In this document: positions 7,534 to 13,539 of the stretch, in pieces
Layout: every line of letters starts with the position of its first letter
How positions within the stretch are numbered: the first letter of the stretch is position 1
Position numbers and translations under genes: made by a program
The notes under the pieces: generated by a model
Database searches by the model: none
Told to the model about the DNA's origin: nothing
The model's input: the letters and a program-made list of their open reading frames with translations, nothing else
DNA from: an uncultured Alistipes sp.
GTDB taxonomy: Bacteria; Bacteroidota; Bacteroidia; Bacteroidales; Rikenellaceae
Direction: 5' to 3'
DNA length: 14,282 bases
Assembly: GCA_949840605.1 (NCBI GenBank)
Contig: CATKXN010000065.1
Span: forward strand, 1 to 14,282

Positions 7534-7592
7534 CGAATAAGCCGAGAGAAAAAAGCAAGCTTGCTTGCATTTTTTCCGAGGCGGAGTATCTT
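7528..7592. repeat. 65-bp palindromic repeat, copy 1
   Basis: The ends are inverted, AAGATAC at 7528-7534 and GTATCTT at 7586-7592. The centre is also palindromic, with A6-GCAAGC facing GCTTGC-A-T6, so the whole unit can fold as a long imperfect hairpin with a T run on either strand. Positions 7532-7560 (29 bp) recur exactly at 7607-7635. It resembles a REP-like intergenic element. Its riboswitch-proximal end contributes bases to the -7 element. Confidence 0.75.
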
Positions 7593-7603
7593 CGGTGAAG
7601 CCA

Positions 7604-7667
7604 AAGTACGAATAAGCCGAGAGAAAAAAGCAAGCTCGCTTGTATTTTTTTCCGAGGCGGAGTATCT
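7604..7667. repeat. 64-bp palindromic repeat, copy 2
   Basis: This is a direct repeat of 7528-7592 with a 75-bp period and an 11-bp spacer. The first 29 bp of the shared core and the closing CCGAGGCGGAGTATCT are identical. The middle differs by two substitutions and one extra T. The outer end reads AAAGTAC instead of AAAGATAC, so this copy lacks the TAnnTTTG promoter match that copy 1 has. No ORF, terminal target duplication or transposase is associated. Confidence 0.75.
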
Positions 7668-7784
7668 GAAAGGCTCTGCGATGGAAAAAGAATGGACGGG
7701 CACGAACCCGAATTGCAGACGGCCCGGCAAGAGGTCCCGACAAGCTAAAAGCGCCGTTACGGCGCCGCAGCCAAAGACACGAGA

Positions 7785-7827
7785 AAATCCGGAAAAAGCC
7801 CTGCGGAATGCGGCTTTTTCCGGATTT
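7785..7827. terminator. Strong terminator at the end of the glycosidase operon
   Basis: A perfect 16-bp inverted repeat has arms 7785-7800 and 7812-7827, a GC core flanked by A/T runs on both sides and an 11-base loop. It begins 24 bp after the stop codon of the last operon gene on the minus strand, and it is symmetrical enough to work in both directions. A second small hairpin, GCGCCG-TTA-CGGCGC, lies further on at 7751-7765. Together they should isolate the operon from the riboswitch unit. Confidence 0.9.
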
Positions 7828-7850
7828 CGGTCGCGGAGCCCCCCCCCTCC

Positions 7851-9125
7851 CTACCACATGTAGAGCACCATGTCGCCCGGGTCGAGCGTCTGCGTGCGCG
7901 GGTCGTTCGAGGCCGGCTGCACGGAGCCGTCCTTGCGGATGCGGCGCACGTGCTCCTGCGTGCCGACGTTGAGGTGGCATTTTTCGTTGATGCTGGTGTT
8001 GACCGCCATCATGAAATGGTAGCCGTGGTTCTCGAAGAACGAAACGCACGCCGTGCTGGTGTCGCGGCCCACCGACAGTTCGGTGATCTCGGCGGGGAGC
8101 CTGCCCGGGGCGTGGGTGCCCAGGGGCAGCGGGGTGCCGATGTGGCAGACGTCCGTCACCTGGTTGTCCAGGAAGACCCACGACAGCTTTTGGATTTCGT
8201 CCAGCACCGACTTCACGATGTCGTAGGTCTCGGTGCGGGTGCCGTCCTCGGCGATCGGGCCGTTGCGGTATTTCCAGAGCTCGGGGTCGGCCACCGTCGG
8301 GGTCCAGTAGGTGAAGCACTGGAGCGCCTGCGTGCCGTAGGCGAGGTTGCTGTACGCCTGCAGACGCAGGTCGTTCACCGTCGGCTGGGGGTAGCTGGTG
8401 TGGGGTACGGTGAGCATGAAGCTCCAGAAATCCATCTTCGAGCGGAGCGCGCGGTCGCGGACGATCTCGAGGCACTGGTACCACTCGCCGAGAATCTGCC
8501 GCGGGCTGTCCGCGACATTCGGGTCCTTGATGATCGGGTACTTGTCGAACGAGAGGAACGTGATTTCGGGAACCTCGGCCATGAAGCGGTCGATATACTC
8601 GTCGTAGTCCTTCACGCCGAGGGCCGCGTAGTGCTCGGGGCCGCCCGTGGGGAAGATGTTCGCGTAGCAGATGTGCTCGCGGTCCGCGTGACGGATGTCG
8701 GACATCATCCTGGACATGTTGGCGAACTGCGTCGGATGGGGTTCGTCCATGACGAAATAGCCGGCCAGCGCGGGGTGTCCTTTCAGCCGATTCACGGCGT
8801 CGAGGCGCTTGCTCTCCGTATAGAGCTCATCGCATTCGACGATGAGCCTGATGCCGGTCTGGGCGGCGCAGTCGAGGCACTTGAGGGCCGTTTCGACGTT
8901 GCCCATGCGCGAGTAGTTGAGCGTGATGCCCATCTGCTCGGCCTCGCGGAAACGTTCGGCGCTGGCGTGCGAGGCGCGCACGCCGTGCCATGCCACCACG
9001 GGAATCTTCTCCGCGGCGGGGATTTGCGAGGGGTACTTCTGCGATTTGCCGCTGTCGTCGTCCCTGCAGCCGGCGAAGGCGGCGAGCGACCCGGCGAGCA
9101 GGGCGGTCATAAGGAGATTGTTCAT
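7851..9125 (-). CDS. (Beta/alpha)8 glycoside hydrolase-like lipoprotein, family unassigned
   Basis: A 424-residue protein with a signal peptide ending AAFAGC (lipidated Cys20), then a stretch that reads like a TIM barrel of the GH-A type (about 40-335) and a beta-rich tail (about 340-424). Barrel features include IPVVAWHGV at the first strand, GIRLIVECDELY, HPALAGYFVMDEPH with Asp127-Glu128 as the likeliest catalytic carboxylates, ITFLSFDKYP (Asp194), FWSFMLTVPH, and the run YSNLAYGTQALQCFTYW (258-274) with the aromatic residues of a sugar site. Proteins of this type in Bacteroidota are often loosely labelled beta-galactosidase or hypothetical; I cannot assign a numbered GH family. It is the last gene of the operon, 21 bp after the GH71/99-like gene, and ends just before a terminator. 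A glycan-processing role is inferred from fold and context. Confidence 0.75.
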   Translation of the reverse strand: MNNLLMTALLAGSLAAFAGCRDDDSGKSQKYPSQIPAAEKIPVVAWHGVRASHASAERFREAEQMGITLNYSRMGNVETALKCLDCAAQTGIRLIVECDELYTESKRLDAVNRLKGHPALAGYFVMDEPHPTQFANMSRMMSDIRHADREHICYANIFPTGGPEHYAALGVKDYDEYIDRFMAEVPEITFLSFDKYPIIKDPNVADSPRQILGEWYQCLEIVRDRALRSKMDFWSFMLTVPHTSYPQPTVNDLRLQAYSNLAYGTQALQCFTYWTPTVADPELWKYRNGPIAEDGTRTETYDIVKSVLDEIQKLSWVFLDNQVTDVCHIGTPLPLGTHAPGRLPAEITELSVGRDTSTACVSFFENHGYHFMMAVNTSINEKCHLNVGTQEHVRRIRKDGSVQPASNDPRTQTLDPGDMVLYMW

Positions 9126-9146
9126 GGTTGAATCGGGGTGTTGGGA

Positions 9147-10994
9147 TCAATACTTGAAGATATATCGGTAACGGAAGCGGTCGCCCGGGGCCGAGTCGCC
9201 GTCGCGCATGCACTCGCGGATGTCGCCGTCGGCTACGGCATTGTCGATCCATTTGAAATCGACCGTGAAGTCGCGCACGTCGGCGATGCCGAGCTCCGAG
9301 AGCGGGACGGCGATCTCCATCCGGTTGCCCGAGACGGCGTAGTCGACCGTGGCGGCGTCCTCCCAGTCCCAGCCTCCCTTCGAACGCTGGAGCGTGGTCC
9401 GGGCGTCGCCCGTGACCTTGTTGTTGACGACCCACTGGAATCCTTCCCAGGCCGGCGCCGCGCTGCCTTTCACCGAGATGAAAAGCCGCATCCAGTTGCG
9501 TCCCGTGCGGGGTGTGATCGGTTCGGCGGTCTCCACGTAGAAGAAAAGCGATTTGCAGTCGGTGGCCACTTTGGCGTAGCGGATGTCGTTGCGTCCGGTG
9601 TTGTTCCTGAGGTTGATGTTCCTGTAGCCGAAACCCCAGTGGTCGCGCGCCCGGGTATCGCCCGAGTAATCCATGTAGCGGGTGCCGAGCGCCGTCCAGT
9701 CGTCGAATTCGCCGTCGACGGCGATCTTGTGGACCTCATTCACCGGCGCGACCGGCGCGACGCCTTTGTAACGGCGCACGTAATCGGCCATGTAGTAATA
9801 GTAGACGTCGGTGAAATCGTTGGCGCAGGGTTCGATGTCGCGGCTGAATTCGTGGTTGTAGCAGTCTACGAAAAAGGGATCGCCGGCTTTGATCGCCTTG
9901 CCCATGAACTGCATGGGGCCCGTGCTCACCTGCCGTTGGGCGACCCATTCGTTCCATCCCGTGAGGAAGATCAGGTCGGGATCGCACGCGATGGCGTGCT
10001 CGAACTGCTGTTTGAAATAGGTTCCCGCGGCGCGCTGCTCGGCCGTGGTGTTCGCGGGCTGGCGGCCGCCCTTGCCCTCGGGCGAATTGCCCGTGTAGCT
10101 GCGGCCGATGTTCCAGACCGGATGGCTGGCGGCCATGACGGGAATCTCCTCCTTCACGCTGCGCTGCGGCGAGAATTCGCCCCAGGCCCACTTGCCGGCT
10201 CCGTCGCCGTACCAGTTGCCGCCGTAATTGAACTGCGTGTCGAACCAGGTCTGGCGTAGCGTGAGACGGTCGGAAACTCCGGCTCCGTAATCTCCCGGAG
10301 GCGCCAGGAGCAGCGGTTTGCCGTCCAGCTCGAACCACAGGCGGTCGTAGTCGCTGTTGCGGTAGAGCGTCATCAGTTCCCGCACCACCGGAGCGGGATT
10401 CGAGTTGAGGACGAACGAGATTTTCGGATGCGGATTGCCTTCGCGCTGCATCTGCTTGTAGACGTTGCAGAGCGTCCTGACCACCGGAAGGTAGGCATAG
10501 CCGTTCGTCACGTCGATGAAGATCGCGTCGACGCCCGCTTCCGAAAGCATCTGGGCGTGACGGCGGATCACCCAGGTGTCGTTGGAGACGTAATAGTCCA
10601 GATAGGGTCTGCCCCAGTGGTGCATGGCGCCCCTGGGACCGAAGGGGATGTCCGTCGGATCGGCGTACCCCTTTTCCATCTCGCTGATGTCGTAGGGCGA
10701 GCGGGTGTCCGAGGCCTTCGGCGGGACGATGTCGCCGCCGAAGTAGTCGCCGGCGTCGTAGCCGTGGGCGCCGATCCAGATGAAGTAGAAGATGCCGACC
10801 TTCCGGTCGCGCGGAGCGCGGTAGTCGAAGGCGATCTCCCTGCCTGAGGGGTCGACCGCCACCAGCGATTCGTTTCCGTATGTAACCACCTCGTCCGGCG
10901 GCGTACCCGGCTCCTTGCCGGGGGCGGGGCGGGGGTCGGAATTCGAGCAGGCGAACAGGGCGAGCAGGAGGAGCGCGATGGTTGTTTTGATCAT
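9147..10994 (-). CDS. GH71/GH99-like lipoprotein with C-terminal CBM9-like domain
   Basis: A 615-residue lipoprotein with a short signal peptide ending ALFAC (Cys16) and a Pro-rich linker to about residue 35. Residues about 60-410 form a TIM-barrel-like domain: KVGIFYFIWIGAHG at the first strand, GVDAIFIDVTNG (Asp161), KPLLLAPPGDYG, and IFLTGWNEWVAQRQ with Glu349 in the WNEW motif typical of the GH71/GH99/WbsX-like group. Residues about 420-615 start with HKIAVDGEFDDWTALG, the usual opening of CBM9-like domains, and end in IFKY. The architecture suggests a surface or periplasmic enzyme that binds a polysaccharide through its tail. GH99 enzymes cleave alpha-mannans and GH71 enzymes alpha-1,3-glucans, but similarity here is at fold and motif level, so no substrate is claimed. 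It lies 24 bp downstream of the Big2-EEP gene. Confidence 0.8.
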   Translation of the reverse strand: MIKTTIALLLLALFACSNSDPRPAPGKEPGTPPDEVVTYGNESLVAVDPSGREIAFDYRAPRDRKVGIFYFIWIGAHGYDAGDYFGGDIVPPKASDTRSPYDISEMEKGYADPTDIPFGPRGAMHHWGRPYLDYYVSNDTWVIRRHAQMLSEAGVDAIFIDVTNGYAYLPVVRTLCNVYKQMQREGNPHPKISFVLNSNPAPVVRELMTLYRNSDYDRLWFELDGKPLLLAPPGDYGAGVSDRLTLRQTWFDTQFNYGGNWYGDGAGKWAWGEFSPQRSVKEEIPVMAASHPVWNIGRSYTGNSPEGKGGRQPANTTAEQRAAGTYFKQQFEHAIACDPDLIFLTGWNEWVAQRQVSTGPMQFMGKAIKAGDPFFVDCYNHEFSRDIEPCANDFTDVYYYYMADYVRRYKGVAPVAPVNEVHKIAVDGEFDDWTALGTRYMDYSGDTRARDHWGFGYRNINLRNNTGRNDIRYAKVATDCKSLFFYVETAEPITPRTGRNWMRLFISVKGSAAPAWEGFQWVVNNKVTGDARTTLQRSKGGWDWEDAATVDYAVSGNRMEIAVPLSELGIADVRDFTVDFKWIDNAVADGDIRECMRDGDSAPGDRFRYRYIFKY

Positions 10995-11018
10995 TTCAGT
11001 CTGTTGTTTTTTGGGTTA

Positions 11019-12638
11019 TTATCGGTTAAACTGTACTTCGAACGTGATGAAGAGTCCCCGGTGGTCGCTGGGCCATACGCCGCCGACGGGTTCGATCAGC
11101 TCCTCGGACTTGTCGACGAACCGGTCCTCGACGACGGCGCTCTTGGAGATCATCGACGAGGGACCCATGATCCGGGCTTTCGTCGGGGCGAATTTGGCGT
11201 CGGGACGGTAGTAGACGAAGTCGATGCGGTCGCGTTCGTCGGCCTCCGCCGCCCACTGGGTCTCTTTCCGGGCGTCCTTGTTGTTCACGGGCCACGTCAC
11301 GGCCGGATGGGTCACGGGGTCGGGGTAGACCTCCCGGTAGGCGTCCTTCATGCCGTCGGCGTAGCAGGTCGCCGAGACGGGCCATGCCACCACGCAGCCG
11401 TTGTGTTCGTATCGGTCCTTCATCGCCTCGGTCCAGTCGAGGTGCGAGGGCTGGTTGAGGTCGCCGCCGAAGATGCAGAGGCGTCCCTGCGCCTGCTGGG
11501 TCCGGGTGTCGGCCGCGAGGTCCCTGGCGATCTGCGTGCGTCCGGACTTCTCCTCGCGTTCGAGGATGTATTCGACGTCGGTGATCGGACCGTCGGCGAG
11601 TTTGTCCCAGCCGTAGGGCGAAGAGCCGTCGCCGTAGCCGCGCGGCAGGTAGCAGGCGTAATACATATGGTAGGCGTGCGAAGCGTAGACCGCCATCTCC
11701 TGGCCGTAGAAGTCGATCACCGTGCGGTAGAACCACTGGTTGCCGTTCACGGCGTCGGTCGAGAGCACCGGGTGGCGCGTCAGCAGGCCGCGGGTGCCGT
11801 TGCCTCCCTTGCAGGTGTAGGTGTAGCGGATGCCGGTGCGCTTGTAGAGTTCGTCGGCCACGGCGCTAAGGATCGTTCGCGCGTTGTCCTCCGAAGTGAA
11901 TTCGCAGAACGACGCGGCGTCGGGTTTCAGCTCGGCGAGCTGTTTGATCAGCGCCTCCTGGCCGTTGGCGACGTTGGCGATGCCCTCCCAGAGGTTGAGC
12001 TGCAGGAAGGTGAACTCGCGGGCCGCTGCGGGCGAGTACACCTCGATGTCGCAGCTGGCGCTGACCGATCCGATCGTCGCGGAAACGACGGTGCGGCCTT
12101 CGGCGACGCCCGTGATGCGGCCGTGCTGGTCGACGGCCGCCTTGGAGGTGTCGCTGCTTTTCCAGACGACGGGACCCGCTGCGGCGGCATTCTCGGGAAC
12201 GAGTTTCGCCGTGACGTCCAGCGTCTTGCCTGTCGCGACCGCCGCGAGCGCTACCGAAAGTTCGATCTTTTCGAGCGCGATCGGCGCGGCGGTCACCGTG
12301 ACCTCGCACGAGGCCGTTACGCCGCCGCATTTGGCCCTGACGGTCGTGCTGCCGGCGGCGACGCCCTCGATCGTTCCGTCGTCGCCGGCCCGGGCGGTCT
12401 TCGGATCCTCGCTCGACCAGCGGAGCCCTTCGAGCGACGCCGTTGCGGGCGTGGCCGTGGCGGTCAGCCGTGCGGTCTGTCCGGCGACCAGCGAGAGGGG
12501 CGAAGGCGTGAGGGTGATCGCCGTCAGTTTGCCGGGGTTTTCGGGTGTTTCGCCCGATTGGCTTTCCGAACACGATACGGTGACTGCCGAGGCGCTCAGG
12601 CAGACCAGCATCGCATAACGCAGTATGTTGTTTTTCAT
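11019..12638 (-). CDS. Lipoprotein with two Big2 domains and an EEP phosphoesterase domain
   Basis: A 539-residue protein with a signal peptide ending VTVSC (Cys23). Two bacterial Ig-like group 2 domains follow (about 37-117 and 122-200), each with the marks of the family: LSLVAGQTARLTATATP, a W.SSD/E core and G.I.GVA.G.T.V. The rest (about 207-539) is an endonuclease/exonuclease/phosphatase domain. Its expected catalytic positions are Asn215 (LQLNLW), Glu246 (FCEF), His321 (SHAYH), Asp393 and Asn395 (GGDLN), Asp473 (RIDFVYY) and Asp525-His526 (SDHRG), so the site appears complete and Mg-dependent. Family members cleave phosphoesters in nucleic acids, inositol phosphates or sphingomyelin. The export signal and neighbours argue against a DNA-repair role and for an extracytoplasmic phosphoesterase, though the substrate is unknown. 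It sits between the MBL-fold gene (27 bp) and the GH71/99-like gene (24 bp). Confidence 0.88.
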   Translation of the reverse strand: MKNNILRYAMLVCLSASAVTVSCSESQSGETPENPGKLTAITLTPSPLSLVAGQTARLTATATPATASLEGLRWSSEDPKTARAGDDGTIEGVAAGSTTVRAKCGGVTASCEVTVTAAPIALEKIELSVALAAVATGKTLDVTAKLVPENAAAAGPVVWKSSDTSKAAVDQHGRITGVAEGRTVVSATIGSVSASCDIEVYSPAAAREFTFLQLNLWEGIANVANGQEALIKQLAELKPDAASFCEFTSEDNARTILSAVADELYKRTGIRYTYTCKGGNGTRGLLTRHPVLSTDAVNGNQWFYRTVIDFYGQEMAVYASHAYHMYYACYLPRGYGDGSSPYGWDKLADGPITDVEYILEREEKSGRTQIARDLAADTRTQQAQGRLCIFGGDLNQPSHLDWTEAMKDRYEHNGCVVAWPVSATCYADGMKDAYREVYPDPVTHPAVTWPVNNKDARKETQWAAEADERDRIDFVYYRPDAKFAPTKARIMGPSSMISKSAVVEDRFVDKSEELIEPVGGVWPSDHRGLFITFEVQFNR

Positions 12639-12665
12639 GGTTTATGGTGTTAGTTTTTTATCGGT

Positions 12666-13535
12666 CTATTCGATTTTGACGAGCCCCTGCCAGGCGCAGT
12701 AGTGCTCGGCGATTCCCTTTTCGTCCATCCAGCGTCGGGTCTCGGGGGTCTTCATCCACGCGGTGTCGTAGCCTTCGCCCACGTCGTTGTTCCACACCCA
12801 CAGGGGCGTCGGCCAGAGACAGGCGCGGAAGCGGACCGTGCGGTAGAACTCCCTGCGGACGCCCATCTGCCCGTGGTGGGCCATCTGGATATAGTCGCAG
12901 TCGAGTTCCTCCCGCGGAACGCTGCGCAGCAGACGGTCGCCGCTCTCCTCGCCCGTGTCGCCGAGCATGAGCAGCGATTTGCGCCTGTCCCACAGCCGCA
13001 GCACGACGCTGGCGTTGTTGTAGGCGTTGACCAGCGTCGTCGTGTCGTTGACCTGCAGGACTTTGAGCCGCAGTCCGTCGAGACGCATCTCCCGCCCCGG
13101 CTCCGTGAGGTTCACGACGTGCTGCCCCGAGGCCGCGAGGGCTTCGAGGTAGGCGTCGGCCGGCTTGCGGCGGTTGAGGTCGGTGTCCAGCTGCGCGTCG
13201 CTCATCGGCGACTGCCAGACGGTCCCGATCCCGATGCCGCCGGGCGTGCGCAGGATTTCGGTGAGGGCGCCCATGTGGTCGACATGGGGGTGCGTCACGA
13301 ACCACCACTCCACGCGGTTGCCCAGCGCCGCGAGGAATCCCCGCAGGTAGGGGGCGTCGGCCGCCGTGCCGCCGTCGATCACCGCGACGCGCCCCGCGTC
13401 GGTGCGGATCACGTAGGAGTTCATCTGCGACGGGCCCTGCGGAGGCAGCTGCCAGAGCGTGAAGCCCGGGCGGGCGGCCGACAGCGGTAAGCAGCCGGCG
13501 GCGAGGAGCAGTGACAGAAACAGGTTGCGAAGCAT
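12666..13535 (-). CDS. Secreted metallo-beta-lactamase-fold hydrolase, ComEC-like type
   Basis: A 289-residue exported protein. The N-terminus LLLAAGCLPLSAARPG could be cleaved after LSA by signal peptidase I, or used as a lipobox at Cys15; I favour simple secretion. The MBL fold is clear: AVIDGG (52-56), the metal motif HPHVDH (His82, His84, Asp86, His87), NNASVVLRL (173-181), LLMLGDTG (metal-bridging Asp193) and MAHHG (His220-His221). The order VIDGG, HxHxDH, SVVLRL, LLLGD, AHHG is that of the soluble hydrolase part of ComEC/Rec2, here without any membrane domain. Activity on phosphodiesters, lactones or thioesters is possible. Its place between a GH36-like gene (4 bp upstream) and the Big2-EEP gene suggests it helps process the operon's target rather than conferring drug resistance. 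Confidence 0.87.
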   Translation of the reverse strand: MLRNLFLSLLLAAGCLPLSAARPGFTLWQLPPQGPSQMNSYVIRTDAGRVAVIDGGTAADAPYLRGFLAALGNRVEWWFVTHPHVDHMGALTEILRTPGGIGIGTVWQSPMSDAQLDTDLNRRKPADAYLEALAASGQHVVNLTEPGREMRLDGLRLKVLQVNDTTTLVNAYNNASVVLRLWDRRKSLLMLGDTGEESGDRLLRSVPREELDCDYIQMAHHGQMGVRREFYRTVRFRACLWPTPLWVWNNDVGEGYDTAWMKTPETRRWMDEKGIAEHYCAWQGLVKIE

Positions 13536-13539
13536 GGCC

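Noticed and set aside
7528..7667. CRISPR array
   Set aside because: There are only two repeat units, each a long palindrome of about 65 bp with an 11-bp spacer, and no cas gene is nearby.
7528..7667. Insertion sequence remnant
   Set aside because: No transposase fragment or target-site duplication is visible; the units are too short and too symmetrical, and fit a REP-like element better.
7681..7863. Small plus-strand open frame of 60 codons starting MEKEWTG
   Set aside because: It runs through the palindromic terminator and the poly-C tract and ends inside the antisense of the neighbouring gene; the composition is not protein-like.
7950..12653. Long plus-strand open frames (7950-9131, 9138-10259, 11004-12653) opposite the operon
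   Set aside because: Each mirrors a well-supported minus-strand gene, and their protein sequences are dominated by Val, Gly, Asp, Arg and Ala with no motif. They are shadows caused by high GC and few stop codons.
12666..13535. Antibiotic resistance beta-lactamase
   Set aside because: The motif order is of the ComEC-type hydrolase branch, and the operon context is glycan processing; the shared fold alone does not support resistance.
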